Shown here: positions 18,550 to 29,127 of the stretch, in pieces
How the letters are laid out: each line of letters starts with the position of its first letter
Position numbering within the stretch: position 1 is the first letter of the stretch
Source of the DNA: Rhodobiaceae bacterium
GTDB taxonomy: Bacteria; Pseudomonadota; Alphaproteobacteria; Rhizobiales; Aestuariivirgaceae
Reading direction: 5' to 3'
Length of the DNA: 64,000 nucleotides
NCBI GenBank assembly: GCA_009885825.1
Contig: VFJY01000032.1
Coordinates: forward strand, 1 to 64,000
Program-made: the position numbers and the translations under genes
Notes under the pieces: model-generated
Database searches by the model: none
The model's input: only the letters and a program-made list of their open reading frames with translations
What the model was told of the DNA's origin: nothing

Positions 18550-18627
18550 TTCTAACTGATTTTGATTCCCTGCCGCCGTTGTTAAGGGTGGCGGGTATTG
18601 CCGGTGTTTCCCCACACCGCAGGCGAA

Positions 18628-18672
18628 GCGTCCTCCGTTGCCCCCGGAGGACGCTGTTCTGTTTTGGGGCGC
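18628..18672 (+). terminator. Rho-independent terminator after recA
   Basis: GCGTCCTCCG (18628-18637) and CGGAGGACGC (18645-18654) form a perfect 10-bp stem with a 7-base loop, followed by a T-rich run (TGTTCTGTTTT). It lies 78 bases after the recA stop and before alaS. Confidence 0.85.
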
Positions 18673-18789
18673 CGCCCACGCGGGATACGGCCCTTTTGCG
18701 AGTAATTCTGGACAGCGGGCCACGTTGCCCCTTAAAGAGCATGCCATTCCTTGAAGTTTGGACTTTCTGAAAGAGACGTTGGAAATCAT

Positions 18790-21447
18790 ATGACTGGCCT
18801 TGCTCAAATCCGCTCCACATTCCTGGATTTCTTCAAAAAACGGGGCCACGAGATTGTGGCGTCCTCGCCTCTGGTGCCGCGTAACGACCCAACGCTGATG
18901 TTTGCCAATTCGGGCATGGTGCAATTCAAGAACGTGTTTACAGGCGCGGAACGCCGCTCCTACAGCCGCGCCACAACGGCACAGAAATGCGTTAGGGCCG
19001 GCGGCAAGCACAATGATCTCGATAATGTGGGTTACACGGCACGGCATCACACATTCTTCGAAATGCTCGGCAACTTCTCCTTCGGCGACTATTTCAAGCC
19101 GGATGCCATTGAATGGGCTTGGACGCTGGTCACCAAGGAATACGGCTTGCCTGCGGACAGGCTCACTGTCACGGTATTCTCTGAAGATGACGAAGCCTTT
19201 GGGTTGTGGAAAAAGATCGCGGGCCTTCCCGACAGTCGCATCATCCGAATACCGACATCGGACAATTTCTGGTCGATGGGCGACACGGGCCCCTGCGGCC
19301 CTTGCTCTGAAATATTCTATGACCATGGCGACAGGATTCCAGGCGGCCCTCCGGGAAGCGCCGGCGCCGATGGCGACCGCTTCATTGAAATCTGGAACCT
19401 GGTTTTCATGCAGTATGAGCAGGTGAGCAAACAGGAGCGCATCAGCCTGCCCAAGCCTTCGATTGATACGGGCATGGGGCTGGAGCGCATCGCCGCTGTC
19501 CTGCAGGGCACCCACGACAATTACGAAACGGATTTGTTCCGCGCCCTGATATCGTCAATCGTTGAAAAGACGGGTGTTGCCGCCGAGGGCAAGAACAAGG
19601 CCTCGAACCGGGTGATCGCCGATCACGTGCGGGCTTCATCATTCCTGATCGCCGATGGCGTGCTGCCTTCCAATGAAGGCCGGGGTTATGTTCTGCGCCG
19701 CATCATGCGCCGCGCCATGCGGCATGGCGAGTTGCTGGGCCAGCGTGAACCGCTGATGTGGAAATTGGTTCCAACACTGGTTCGCGAAATGGGTGGCGCC
19801 TATCCGGAACTGGTGCAGAACCAGGACATGATCACTGAAACGCTCCGCCTGGAAGAAACCCGGTTCCGCAAAACCCTGGAGCGTGGATTGCACATTCTTG
19901 ACGACGAGTCGCAAGGCATGGGCAAGGGCGATGTGTTCAAGGGCGAAACGGCGTTCAAGCTCTACGACACCTATGGTTTTCCGCTCGATTTGACCCAGGA
20001 CGCCTTGCGTTCGCGTGGCATTGTGGTTGACACGGAAAGTTTCAATTCGGCCATGAATGTTCAACGCACCGAAGCGCGGCGCGCCTGGAAAGGCTCGGGC
20101 GAGGCCAAGACGGACACGATCTGGTTTGAAATCCGCGAAGCCGTGGGGGCCACGGAATTTTTGGGTTATGACACCGAGACCGCCGAGGGCGTTGTGACGG
20201 CAATCGTTGCCGGCGGAAGGAAAGTTGAGAACCTGAAAGCGGGAGACACGGCTGCGATTGTCGTCAACCAGACGACGTTTTACGCCGAGTCCGGTGGTCA
20301 AACCGGCGACCATGGCGCGATCAAGACGGCCAGCGGAGCAACCTTTCGCGTGACGGGCACGGAGAAGCGCGTCGGCGATCTTTTCATTCATGAGGGCCTG
20401 GTCGAGAGCGGCTCGCTGGCCATTGGCGAAGCCGTTGAACTGCGTGTTGACCATGGCCGACGGACGGGCAACCGCCAGCATCATTCGGCGACGCATCTGT
20501 TGCATGAAGCGTTGCGCAAAACACTCGGAACCCATGTAGCCCAAAAGGGCTCTCTCGTTGAACCCAATCGTTTGCGGTTCGATTTTTCGCACAACAAGGG
20601 CATGAATTCAAATGAGATCAAGGCTGTGGAAACGATGGCCAATGAAATCGTTCTGCAGAATTCACCTGTCAATACAAGATTGATGTCGGTTGATGCGGCT
20701 GTGGCCGAAGGCGCCATGGCTTTATTCGGCGAAAAGTATGGCGATGAGGTTCGCGTTGTGTCCATGGGGCGCAATGAAGAAGCTGCCGCCCGACCGATTT
20801 ATTCCCTTGAGCTTTGCGGCGGCACGCATGTGTCGCGCACCGGCGACATCGGCCTGATCAAGGTTGTCTCCGAGAGCGGATCGGCGGCGGGCGTCAGGCG
20901 CATGGAAGCGCTCGCTGGGCCGGCGGCGCGTGAATATCTGGAAATGCAGGACGCCCGTGTGAATGCGGCGGCGGCGGCGCTTAAGACATCTCCGACTGAA
21001 TTGGTCCCGCGCATTGAAAGCCTGGTGGACGAACGCAGGAAACTTGAACGCGAACTGGCGGAAGCCAAGAGGGCGCTTGCCCTGGGCGGCGGAAGCTCTG
21101 GCGGCGACACGGATATTCAGTCATTCAATGGCGTCAACTTCATGAGCCGAATTCTGGGCGACATGGATTCCAACGCGCTGAAAGGTTTGGTTGACGAATG
21201 CAAAGCGAAAATTGGTTCCGGCGTGGTGGCGATAATCAGCAAGGCGGCGGATGGCAAGGCGAGCCTTTATATAGGCGTCACGCCGGACAGGGCCACGAGC
21301 AACAGTGCTGTTGATCTGGTTCGCGCGGGATCGGCCGTGCTTGGCGGCAAAGGCGGCGGCGGGCGACCAGACTTGGCGCAGGCCGGCGGCCCAAATGCTG
21401 ACAAGGCCGAAGAGGCCCTTGCCGCAATTCGCAATCTGCTGAAATAG
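18790..21447 (+). CDS. alaS: Alanyl-tRNA synthetase
   Basis: 885 residues from the ATG at 18790 ([15 protein letters not shown]). The catalytic domain has [22 protein letters not shown]-like residues in class II fold order. The editing domain carries [12 protein letters not shown] and the zinc-binding ELCGGTH. The C-terminal C-Ala domain ends in [16 protein letters not shown]. Length and domain order are complete. The in-frame ATG at 18751 has no good ribosome binding site. Confidence 0.98.
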   Translation: MTGLAQIRSTFLDFFKKRGHEIVASSPLVPRNDPTLMFANSGMVQFKNVFTGAERRSYSRATTAQKCVRAGGKHNDLDNVGYTARHHTFFEMLGNFSFGDYFKPDAIEWAWTLVTKEYGLPADRLTVTVFSEDDEAFGLWKKIAGLPDSRIIRIPTSDNFWSMGDTGPCGPCSEIFYDHGDRIPGGPPGSAGADGDRFIEIWNLVFMQYEQVSKQERISLPKPSIDTGMGLERIAAVLQGTHDNYETDLFRALISSIVEKTGVAAEGKNKASNRVIADHVRASSFLIADGVLPSNEGRGYVLRRIMRRAMRHGELLGQREPLMWKLVPTLVREMGGAYPELVQNQDMITETLRLEETRFRKTLERGLHILDDESQGMGKGDVFKGETAFKLYDTYGFPLDLTQDALRSRGIVVDTESFNSAMNVQRTEARRAWKGSGEAKTDTIWFEIREAVGATEFLGYDTETAEGVVTAIVAGGRKVENLKAGDTAAIVVNQTTFYAESGGQTGDHGAIKTASGATFRVTGTEKRVGDLFIHEGLVESGSLAIGEAVELRVDHGRRTGNRQHHSATHLLHEALRKTLGTHVAQKGSLVEPNRLRFDFSHNKGMNSNEIKAVETMANEIVLQNSPVNTRLMSVDAAVAEGAMALFGEKYGDEVRVVSMGRNEEAAARPIYSLELCGGTHVSRTGDIGLIKVVSESGSAAGVRRMEALAGPAAREYLEMQDARVNAAAAALKTSPTELVPRIESLVDERRKLERELAEAKRALALGGGSSGGDTDIQSFNGVNFMSRILGDMDSNALKGLVDECKAKIGSGVVAIISKAADGKASLYIGVTPDRATSNSAVDLVRAGSAVLGGKGGGGRPDLAQAGGPNADKAEEALAAIRNLLK

Positions 21448-21448
21448 C

Positions 21449-21916
21449 TTAAGGCCAGTGGTCCGTGTCGCGGTCAGGGTGCTGCAAGCTTCTTAATCGG
21501 ACCAGATCTTCCGGCGTTCGACAGTCTTTTGTTTCCTTTTCCGGCAGCTGATGCATGTCGTTGAACCAACGGACCCGGCTCTCAACGCCTGCCTGCTCGG
21601 CGAGCGGTCCAACGCGATTTGGATCATCGAAGCTCCCGATTGAAAGTTCAAAATTTGAATCGCCATTTTCACGCATGTAAAGCGGTGTGCCGCACTTGGT
21701 GCAAAAGCCCCGCGCCACGATGCTTGAGGATCTGAATTCCCGCGGATTTCCGCGGGTCCAGGTGAGTTGTTCCACAGGCACCGAGACAAGCGCGGCTCCC
21801 CAGGAACCATAGGCTTTTTGGCACATGCGGCAGTGGCATATTCCGGCCCTTCCCAGTACTCCGATAACGTGAAAGCGCACCGCTCCGCATTGGCAGCCGC
21901 CAGAGAATTCTTCCAT
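21449..21916 (-). CDS. GFA-family (glutathione-dependent formaldehyde-activating enzyme-like) protein
   Basis: 155 residues from the ATG at 21916. It carries the Zn-binding cysteine pattern of the GFA/CENP-V fold: GGCQCGAVRF, ICHCRMCQKAYG and GFCTKCGTPLYMR. Many members are not formaldehyde enzymes, so only the fold is assigned. It converges on alaS with a 1-bp gap. Longer in-frame extensions upstream are not supported. Confidence 0.85.
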   Translation of the reverse strand: MEEFSGGCQCGAVRFHVIGVLGRAGICHCRMCQKAYGSWGAALVSVPVEQLTWTRGNPREFRSSSIVARGFCTKCGTPLYMRENGDSNFELSIGSFDDPNRVGPLAEQAGVESRVRWFNDMHQLPEKETKDCRTPEDLVRLRSLQHPDRDTDHWP

Positions 21917-22024
21917 TTTTTTATGCCTTAGCCAAAATTCCAGCATCTCAACCCTTTGTTTACCATAAAGGCCGCAGTTTGGGGCCTCAATTTGCCTTTG
22001 GGCATTTCTATAGGGGCGGGTTAA

Positions 22025-23599
22025 ATGTGGGGGAAGGCAATTTCGGGTTTTGGGCAAAGACCTTGGCCCAAGATGCAACTTGTCTATTTTCTCATCGCCG
22101 CATTCAATCTTGCCGTGATATTCCTCGGCTTGCATCTCAACCATCTCGTCGTGGGATTGCACCAAAAAAACCATGCCGTGGAGGCCGAATTTGATGCCCA
22201 GCTTGACCGTTCTCTGCTGATTTCCGACCTCGCGACGGACGCCCAAGCGGAGTATGTCAAACTGCGAGACACAAATGCGCTGGAAACCGCCAGCACCATG
22301 CTCAATTCCAAAGCACAGGAATTCGAACTGCAAACGGCGTCACTGCGTCAGAAAATCCAGCTCAATTTTGACAAGGAATCCACCCAGAGGGCTATCTCAT
22401 TAATTGACCGGATGGACGCGGCGATGGCGGCCATGCAGAACTTCGCGGCAACCATTTCAAGCGAAACAAGAGCAGGCAATACGAGCTCTGTCCAATCGGC
22501 CATTTCGCAATTGCACAGCAGCTACACGTCACTGCGCCGCGACTCGCTCGCCCTCATTCAACTTATCGGGCGGGTCAAAGCCGATTCAGCGATCAGGTCC
22601 GAGTTGAACATTTCTGGACTGCGGAAATTCGAGTACGTCGTGAGCTGGGTATTTGTCCTGGCAACATGCTGTTTCGCATTTTACGGGCTTGTCATTGGGT
22701 GGTTGTTAAGGCGAAAATTCACCGAGCTTGAAAAATCGAACGTGAAGCTTGCCGAGTCCCATGACCAGGCATTGGTGTTCTCAAAGGAAATACAGCTTGT
22801 CAACAATGACATGGGCGTTCTCAACCAGCAACTGAACGAGAACATATCGAAATTGCGGATAGCCCAGGAAGAAGCTTTGCGCAAAGGCAAGATGGCGCAG
22901 CTTGGAAATCTCACTGCTACCGTTGCGCATGAACTGCGCAATCCCCTGAGCACGGTTCGAACGTCGACCTACCTCCTGTCGCGCAAGCTCATGGACAAGG
23001 GGCTTGGCGTCGAGCCGCAATTGCAGCGCATCAACAGCGGCGTCATCCGGTGTGATAATATCATAACACAATTGCTTGATTTCTCGCGCTCCAAGCCGGT
23101 GAAGCTCGAACCAATTGTTCTTGATGTGTGGCTTGAAAAGCTTGTCCAAATGGAAGCCCAAAAATTGCCCGAGATTGTTTCCATCGAATGCTATTTTGGC
23201 CTTGGCGAAAGGACTGTGGAGATCGAGCCGGGCCGCTTTGAACGCGCGATCATCAACCTGATTTCGAATGCTTCGGAAGCGCTGGTCGGCAAGGACGATG
23301 ATCCAAAGTCCCGCTACACTGAGACGCCGGTAATTTCCATCAGCACGAAGTTGACGGCGCGCGGAGCTGAAATCATGGTCGCAGACAATGGCCCCGGCAT
23401 TTCAATGGAGAACATGCTCAAGATCCGCGAGCCGCTGTTTACGACAAAGAACTTTGGCACGGGGCTTGGAATCTCGGCTGTGGAGCAAATTCTTGAGCAA
23501 CACAGCGGCGGCCTTGACATCAAATCCGTCGAAGGGCATGGCGCGGGTTTCACCCTGTGGCTGCCCGCGCGATCTGAAATTGGGGAACATGCGGCATGA
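22025..23599 (+). CDS. Membrane sensor histidine kinase
   Basis: A 524-residue kinase. One membrane segment is near residues 18-36 and a second near 207-230. They enclose a helical periplasmic sensor region of about 170 residues, followed by a coiled coil. The HisKA motif TVAHELRNPLSTVR places the phospho-His at residue 302. HATPase motifs follow: NLISNASEAL, VADNGPGIS, GTGLGISAVEQIL. Start could also be the ATG at 22073. A lone receiver gene 115 bp downstream is the obvious partner. The signal sensed is unknown. Confidence 0.88.
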   Translation: MWGKAISGFGQRPWPKMQLVYFLIAAFNLAVIFLGLHLNHLVVGLHQKNHAVEAEFDAQLDRSLLISDLATDAQAEYVKLRDTNALETASTMLNSKAQEFELQTASLRQKIQLNFDKESTQRAISLIDRMDAAMAAMQNFAATISSETRAGNTSSVQSAISQLHSSYTSLRRDSLALIQLIGRVKADSAIRSELNISGLRKFEYVVSWVFVLATCCFAFYGLVIGWLLRRKFTELEKSNVKLAESHDQALVFSKEIQLVNNDMGVLNQQLNENISKLRIAQEEALRKGKMAQLGNLTATVAHELRNPLSTVRTSTYLLSRKLMDKGLGVEPQLQRINSGVIRCDNIITQLLDFSRSKPVKLEPIVLDVWLEKLVQMEAQKLPEIVSIECYFGLGERTVEIEPGRFERAIINLISNASEALVGKDDDPKSRYTETPVISISTKLTARGAEIMVADNGPGISMENMLKIREPLFTTKNFGTGLGISAVEQILEQHSGGLDIKSVEGHGAGFTLWLPARSEIGEHAA

Positions 23600-23713
23600 C
23601 AGGCTCTTTTCGTGCGCCCATAGTTGATGATGGGTCGGACTTTTTATAACTCAAGGACCGGATTTGTTGGGGGATGAGCCGCTTATCCGGTTGCATTAGA
23701 TGGATCGCACGAA

Positions 23714-24076
23714 ATGGGACGCAAACTTTCGATTCTGGTTCTCGATGATAACGTGGACAATGCCGAGTCATTGGCCGAACTTCTTGCGATGGATGACCAC
23801 ACAGTGAGTGTTGCCTATAGCGGGCAGGATGCGGTGGATGCTTATCGCTTGCGAGACTTTGATCTCGGATTTTTTGACGTCATGATGCCGGGAAAGAATG
23901 GCGTTGACAGTTTCCTCGAAATCCGCGCTGAAAGGCCGGACGCAAAAATCTATTTCATGACAGGCTATAGCGCCGATGACTTGCTCATGAAAGGCATGGC
24001 GGCGGGCGCCATGGGCGTGTTCGGCAAGCCGGTGGACTTGCCGGGCGTTCTTGATGCGGTGGAGCGGGCGGCTTAG
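23714..24076 (+). CDS. Single-domain response regulator
   Basis: 120 residues that form only a CheY-like receiver: acidic pocket DDN (11-13), phospho-acceptor Asp 55 in FFDVMMPG, Thr 83 in FMTGYS, and Lys 105 in FGKPVD. There is no output domain, so it probably acts through a partner protein or in a phosphorelay with the upstream kinase. It converges on icd with a 6-bp gap. Confidence 0.88.
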   Translation: MGRKLSILVLDDNVDNAESLAELLAMDDHTVSVAYSGQDAVDAYRLRDFDLGFFDVMMPGKNGVDSFLEIRAERPDAKIYFMTGYSADDLLMKGMAAGAMGVFGKPVDLPGVLDAVERAA

Positions 24077-24082
24077 ATTTTC

Positions 24083-25294
24083 TTATCCGGCTGCTTTTTG
24101 CAGGTTCTTGTCGATTGCATCGATGAAGCCTTCGGTGGAGAGCCATGTTTGCTCGGGCCCCACCAGAACCGCCAAATCCTTGGTCATGCTGCCTTCTTCG
24201 ATGGTGGCGATGGTCACAGCCTCGAGCGTTACCGCAAACTTTGCAAGGGCCGAATTGTCATCCAGCTTGGCGCGGTGTTTAAGACCGCCAGTCCACGCGA
24301 AGATCGAGGCGGCGGAGTTTGTTGACGTCTGCTTTCCCTGTTGATGCAATCGGTAGTGGCGCGTCACGGTTCCGTGGGCAGCTTCAGCTTCAACTGTCTT
24401 GCCATCAGGCGTCATCAATACGGATGTCATCAGGCCGAGCGAACCATAACCCTGCGCCACAAGATCAGACTGCACATCGCCATCATAGTTCTTGCAGGCC
24501 CAGACATAGCCGCCTGTCCATTTCATCGCCGAGGCAACCATATCGTCAATCAGGCGGTGTTCATAGGTGATGCCCGCCTTGTCGAAATCGGTTTTGAATT
24601 CGGCGTCAAATATGGTCTGGAAAATATCCTTGAAGCGGCCGTCGTAGGCTTTGAGAATCGTATTCTTGGTTGAGAGGTAAACGGGATACTTGCGGAGCAA
24701 ACCATAGTTCAGGCTGGCGCGGGCGAATTCCTTGATCGAGTCATCAAGGTTGTACATGGCCATGGCAACGCCTTCGCCGGGGGACTTGAACACTTCCTTT
24801 TCAATCACCCTGCCATCATCGCCCACAAACTTGATGGTGAGTGTGCCCTTGCCGGGGAAGGTGAAATCCGTGGCGCGATACTGATCGCCAAATGCGTGAC
24901 GGCCGATGATGATGGGCTTGGTCCAGCCAGGCACCAGGCGCGGCACGTTCCTGCAGATGATGGGTTCGCGGAAAATAACACCGCCTAGGATATTTCGGAT
25001 CGTGCCATTGGGCGACTTCCACATCTGCTTGAGGTTGAATTCTTTGACGCGCGCTTCATCAGGCGTGATGGTGGCGCATTTGACGCCCACGCCATGTTTC
25101 TTGATGGCGTTGGCTGCATCGACCGTCACTTGGTCATTCGTGACGTCGCGGTTTTCAATTGAAAGGTCGTAGTAGTGCAAATCAACGTCAAGATAGGGGT
25201 GGATGAGTTTCTTCTTGATCAAATCCCAAATGATCCTGGTCATCTCATCGCCATCAAGCTCAACAACAGGATTGGCGACTTTTATCTTAGCCAT
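24083..25294 (-). CDS. icd: NADP-dependent isocitrate dehydrogenase
   Basis: 403 residues from the ATG at 25294, with GAGG 8 bases upstream. The start [21 protein letters not shown], the substrate region [14 protein letters not shown], and the C-terminal [23 protein letters not shown]-type block (cofactor site) identify the eukaryotic-like homodimeric NADP-IDH used by Alphaproteobacteria. It oxidises isocitrate to 2-oxoglutarate in the TCA cycle. It is divergent from an MFS gene. Confidence 0.97.
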   Translation of the reverse strand: MAKIKVANPVVELDGDEMTRIIWDLIKKKLIHPYLDVDLHYYDLSIENRDVTNDQVTVDAANAIKKHGVGVKCATITPDEARVKEFNLKQMWKSPNGTIRNILGGVIFREPIICRNVPRLVPGWTKPIIIGRHAFGDQYRATDFTFPGKGTLTIKFVGDDGRVIEKEVFKSPGEGVAMAMYNLDDSIKEFARASLNYGLLRKYPVYLSTKNTILKAYDGRFKDIFQTIFDAEFKTDFDKAGITYEHRLIDDMVASAMKWTGGYVWACKNYDGDVQSDLVAQGYGSLGLMTSVLMTPDGKTVEAEAAHGTVTRHYRLHQQGKQTSTNSAASIFAWTGGLKHRAKLDDNSALAKFAVTLEAVTIATIEEGSMTKDLAVLVGPEQTWLSTEGFIDAIDKNLQKAAG

Positions 25295-25403
25295 TTGGGA
25301 AACCTCATGATTTGTGCTGAAATTCCGGGTTCCTATAGCAGGCGCACTTGCATCTAGAAAGAGAGTTTTTGACAAGCATATCCGCCCCGTGGCACGAGGG
25401 GAC

Positions 25404-26621
25404 ATGCTGGCGTCTTCCAATGCTTTTCATCACAGACCATACGTATTTTACATGCTGGCCCTGGGCTCGGCCGGCTTTGCCGTGCAGATCATGTCGGTCT
25501 CTGTGGGCTGGCAGGTCTATGACCTGACGCGCGATCCGCTGGATCTTGGATTTGTGGGACTGGCGCAGTTCCTGCCGGCCTTGTTGATGGTACTCGTCAC
25601 CGGATTGGTCGCCGACAAGTTCAACCGGCGGCTGATCATCAGCATTTGCTTCGCGATTGAAGTGCTCTGCGCCGCTGGATTTCTATTCATCACATTCAAC
25701 GCGGGCCTTGGTGTCTTGCCGATTTTCGGCATCCTGGTGGTTTTGGGCTTCGCGCGGGCGTTCATGAATCCGGCGGCTGATGCCTTGGCGCCCAATCTTT
25801 TGCCGCCCGAAGCCATTGCGCATGGCATTTCTCTCAACAGCATGATCTGGCAGGTGACCACGATCACGGGGCCAGTGGCGGGTGGGCTTCTTTATGGAGT
25901 TTCAGGGTCGTTGGCTTACGCCACGGCGATGACTCTCCTGATGGCCGCCATCGCATTCGTATTCTTCATCGGTTCGGTGCCGCAAAAGAATCATGCCCAG
26001 GAAACCAATCTCTCGACACTTCTCGCGGGCTTCAAATTCATCCGTCATGAGAAAGTTGTGCTGGGGGCCATCTCGCTTGATCTTTTCGCGGTTTTGCTCG
26101 GAGGCGCTGTAGCTCTTATGCCGGTTTATGCCCGCGACATTCTGGAAGTAGGGCCTTGGGGACTTGGGCTGCTGCGGTCCGCTCCAGGAATTGGCGCCAT
26201 TGCTGTTGCGCTTTACCTGGCGAGTTTTCCGATCAAGAACAGGGCGGGTGCCATCTTGTTTGTCTGCGTTGGGTTGTTTGGGTTTTTCACGCTGGTGTTT
26301 GGCCTTTCGACCTATGTGCCACTGTCGATTGCTGCCCTCATGCTGATGGGAGGGTTTGACATGGTGAGTGTTTATGTGCGCGAAACTTTGATGCAACTCT
26401 GGACGCCGGACAATGTAAGGGGGCGGGTGAACGCCGTAAACCGGGTTTTCATCGGGGCGTCGAATGAGCTGGGTGAATTCCGCGCTGGTGTGATGGCAGC
26501 TGTCATTGGCACTGTGGCGGCCGTGGCTGTCGGCGGCGCGGGAACGATGGCGGTTGCCGGCCTGTGGGCTCGCTGGTTTCCCGAATTGCGGGTGATCAAG
26601 AAGCTGCAAGGAAAAACCTAG
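25404..26621 (+). CDS. MFS transporter (EntS/DUF894-like exporter)
   Basis: About 405 residues from the ATG at 25404, preceded by GAGGGG. It has about 11-12 membrane segments. Motifs include [19 protein letters not shown] early, [10 protein letters not shown] (the MFS loop 2-3 signature), [17 protein letters not shown], and [24 protein letters not shown] late. These fit the EntS-like exporter group. Substrate unknown. It is divergent from icd and followed 36 bp later by the trmJ-like gene. Confidence 0.85.
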   Translation: MLASSNAFHHRPYVFYMLALGSAGFAVQIMSVSVGWQVYDLTRDPLDLGFVGLAQFLPALLMVLVTGLVADKFNRRLIISICFAIEVLCAAGFLFITFNAGLGVLPIFGILVVLGFARAFMNPAADALAPNLLPPEAIAHGISLNSMIWQVTTITGPVAGGLLYGVSGSLAYATAMTLLMAAIAFVFFIGSVPQKNHAQETNLSTLLAGFKFIRHEKVVLGAISLDLFAVLLGGAVALMPVYARDILEVGPWGLGLLRSAPGIGAIAVALYLASFPIKNRAGAILFVCVGLFGFFTLVFGLSTYVPLSIAALMLMGGFDMVSVYVRETLMQLWTPDNVRGRVNAVNRVFIGASNELGEFRAGVMAAVIGTVAAVAVGGAGTMAVAGLWARWFPELRVIKKLQGKT

Positions 26622-26657
26622 CGCCGCGCTTTCAATTTCGCTAATTCCCGTTTTGAC

Positions 26658-27473
26658 ATGGCAGGCACAGACAAGACACAAAATCAGGTTTTAGGCCCGG
26701 CGCCCCTTGTGGTGCTGGCACATCCGCAGCTTGGCGAAAACATTGGCACGGCAGCGCGCGCCATGGCTAATTTTGGTCTGCATGAAATTCGCCTTGTAGC
26801 TCCGCGTGATGGCTGGCCAAATGAAAAGGCACTGAATGCCTCATCGGGAGCGCACTGGATCGTTGAGGGTGCCAAGGTTTATGACGATGTGGCGGCCTCT
26901 CTCACAGGCGTGAACTATGTGTATGCAACCACCGCGCGGCCGCGTGACATGATCAAGGAAGTGATCACGCCGGAGCAGGCGGGCCGTAACATGCGCGCGC
27001 GCGTCGCTAGGGGAGAAAGGGTCGCCATTCTATTTGGCCGCGAGCGCTTTGGCCTGAGCAATGATGAAATTTCGCTCGCTGACATCATCGTCACGGCGCC
27101 GGTGAACCCGGCCTTTGCCTCGATCAATATCGCGCAAGCTGTTCTGCTTATGGGCTACGAGTGGTACAAAAATCAGGCTGAGACTTTGGGGCAACAGACT
27201 CACGAACTTGCGGCCCTTGATGGCCCCGGATTGCAAATGCCCGATACGCGGCCTGCCACCAAGGAAGAGCTCTATGGTTTTTTTGACCATCTTGAGCACG
27301 AGCTGGACGAGGCCGGATTTTTCAAGACGGACAAGAAGAAGCCAACGATGCTGCGCAGTATCCGCAACCTGTTCACGCGGGCCGAACTGGCGGAACAGGA
27401 GATAAAAACACTGCGTGGTTTGGTATCTTCGCTCACGCGCACGCATCTCAGGCGAAAGGAACCAAGGGAGTGA
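26658..27473 (+). CDS. TrmJ-like tRNA/rRNA 2'-O-methyltransferase
   Basis: A 271-residue SPOUT-family protein with LAHPQLGENIGTAARAMANFG, an ALNASSGAHWIV block, the SAM knot motif LFGRERFGLSNDEI (about 126-139), PAFASINIAQAVLLMGYE (about 152-169), and a helical C-terminal region with MLRSIRNLFTRAEL. This is the TrmJ/RNA methyltransferase TrmH group 1 pattern, whose best known target is nucleotide 32 of tRNA. The stop overlaps the GTG start of murI (GTGA). Confidence 0.88.
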   Translation: MAGTDKTQNQVLGPAPLVVLAHPQLGENIGTAARAMANFGLHEIRLVAPRDGWPNEKALNASSGAHWIVEGAKVYDDVAASLTGVNYVYATTARPRDMIKEVITPEQAGRNMRARVARGERVAILFGRERFGLSNDEISLADIIVTAPVNPAFASINIAQAVLLMGYEWYKNQAETLGQQTHELAALDGPGLQMPDTRPATKEELYGFFDHLEHELDEAGFFKTDKKKPTMLRSIRNLFTRAELAEQEIKTLRGLVSSLTRTHLRRKEPRE

Positions 27474-28288
27474 ACGCTCCACGCATTCTGATCTTTGATT
27501 CTGGCACGGGAGGATTGACCGTTGCATCCTGTGTTCGCACACAATTGCCAAACGCTGATTTGATTTATGCAGCTGACAACGCAGGTTTTCCCTATGGCGT
27601 ATGGAAGGAAGATGCACTGGTTGCCCGGATTTTGCATGTGATTGGTACACTCATTGAAAAAACCAAGCCTGATGTTGTGTTGATTGCTTGCAATACAGCC
27701 TCAACATTGGCCATGGTGGCTTTGCGGGAGAAATTCTCAGTTCCGTTTGTGGGAACTGTTCCTGCCATCAAGCCTGCGGCAGCGCAGACCAAGTCCAACG
27801 TGATTGGTGTTTTGGCAACGCCTGGAACTGTGAGTCGCGAATACACCCGTACACTCATTCACACTTATGCATTCCACTGCGAAGTCATTCTGCATGGTGC
27901 GAAGCGGCTGGCTGAAATTGCCGAGCGCAAACTCATGGGGCAGGCGCCTGATCTTGAAGAGCTGCGCCAGGAGGTCACCCCAGTGTTTCGGACACGCGGC
28001 GGAAAAAAAACCGATGTCGTGGTTTTGGGGTGCACGCACTATCCGCTGCTGATTGAGGAAATGAAACTGGTTGCGCCCTGGGAGGTTGACTATCTCGATC
28101 CAGCCCCTGCCATTGCGCGGCGGGTGGCTGATGTCTTGTCGACACTCAGGCTGGCAGGACCTGACGAAGCCGTTCCAAAGGCCAATACGCTGCTGCTTAC
28201 CTCGTCCAATGATAGCGCAAAAAAATCACTAATTGCTTATACCAATAGGGGTTTTTCGGCCCATGAATTCGTCGATCTGCCGGTTTGA
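27470..28288 (+). CDS. murI: Glutamate racemase
   Basis: 272 residues with a GTG start that overlaps the previous stop. It has DSGTGGLTV at 10-18 and the two catalytic cysteines in ACNTAST (Cys 74) and GCTHYP (Cys 188). MurI supplies D-glutamate for peptidoglycan. AAAGGA upstream of the GTG supports the start. It is translationally coupled to the RNA methylase gene. Confidence 0.95.
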   Translation: MNAPRILIFDSGTGGLTVASCVRTQLPNADLIYAADNAGFPYGVWKEDALVARILHVIGTLIEKTKPDVVLIACNTASTLAMVALREKFSVPFVGTVPAIKPAAAQTKSNVIGVLATPGTVSREYTRTLIHTYAFHCEVILHGAKRLAEIAERKLMGQAPDLEELRQEVTPVFRTRGGKKTDVVVLGCTHYPLLIEEMKLVAPWEVDYLDPAPAIARRVADVLSTLRLAGPDEAVPKANTLLLTSSNDSAKKSLIAYTNRGFSAHEFVDLPV

Positions 28289-28411
28289 CATCCAGGGATT
28301 GCTCCGCTAGAAGCCCACGCTTGCTTGCCCGTGAGCTTTTCGGAGTTCTGTCGACTGGGAGACCAGAGGAGGAGGGTGGGTTCCAACTGAAATGGTTATG
28401 GAGCACCGTAA

Positions 28412-29029
28412 ATGACAAAGCGTCAACCCGCTAAGCACAAAATTGATCGCCGTATGGGCGAAAACATCTGGGGCCGGCCCAAAAGCCCAGTCAACAAGCG
28501 TGAATATGGCCCCGGCCAGCACGGCCAGCGCCGCAAGGGCAAAATGTCGGATTTCGGCATTCAGCTCAAGGCCAAGCAGAAGCTCAAAGGCTATTACGCC
28601 AATATTTCCGAGCGCCAGTTCTCGAAGGTTTATGAGGAAGCCTCGCGCATGAAGGGCGATACTTCGGAAAACCTGATCGGTTTGCTGGAGCGCCGTCTGG
28701 ATGCGATTATCTACCGCGCCAAATTTGTTCCAACCATGTTCGCCGCCCGCCAGTTTGTGAGCCACGGCCATGTGAAGGTCAACGGTCGCCGCGTGACCAT
28801 CGCTTCCATGCGGATCAAGCCGGGCGATGCGCTTGAGCTCACGGCGAAGTCCAAGGAACTTGCCGTTGTCCTGGAAGCCATCCAGTTGGCCGAGCGCGAT
28901 GTTCCCGATTACGTGGAAGTCGATCACAAGGCGATGACGGCAAAGCTGGTGCGTGTGCCTGCGCTGACCGATGTTCCCTATCCGGTTCAGATGGAACCAA
29001 ACTACGTGGTGGAATACTACTCACGGTGA
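28412..29029 (+). CDS. rpsD: 30S ribosomal protein S4
   Basis: 205 residues of the alphaproteobacterial S4 form. The N-terminal half has [18 protein letters not shown]; the S4 RNA-binding domain has [15 protein letters not shown] and [16 protein letters not shown]4 nucleates assembly of the small subunit. It stands alone, outside the alpha operon. The leader holds a small CTGG-GAGA-CCAG tetraloop hairpin (28355-28366), possibly regulatory but not matched to a known element. Confidence 0.98.
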   Translation: MTKRQPAKHKIDRRMGENIWGRPKSPVNKREYGPGQHGQRRKGKMSDFGIQLKAKQKLKGYYANISERQFSKVYEEASRMKGDTSENLIGLLERRLDAIIYRAKFVPTMFAARQFVSHGHVKVNGRRVTIASMRIKPGDALELTAKSKELAVVLEAIQLAERDVPDYVEVDHKAMTAKLVRVPALTDVPYPVQMEPNYVVEYYSR

Positions 29030-29127
29030 TCTGTTTCGAAATTTGAACTCAAAACGGCGGGGATTTCTCCACCGTTGTTATTTTGTCCTCCGCATGTTTA
29101 GATCATGCAGTATTGGGAGGAAAAAAC

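Noticed and set aside
17623-19515. 630-codon open frame on the minus strand opposite recA and alaS
   Set aside because: It is fully antisense to two certain genes, bridges their intergenic terminator, and its sequence shows no family motif. Long antisense frames arise from codon bias in GC-rich genes.
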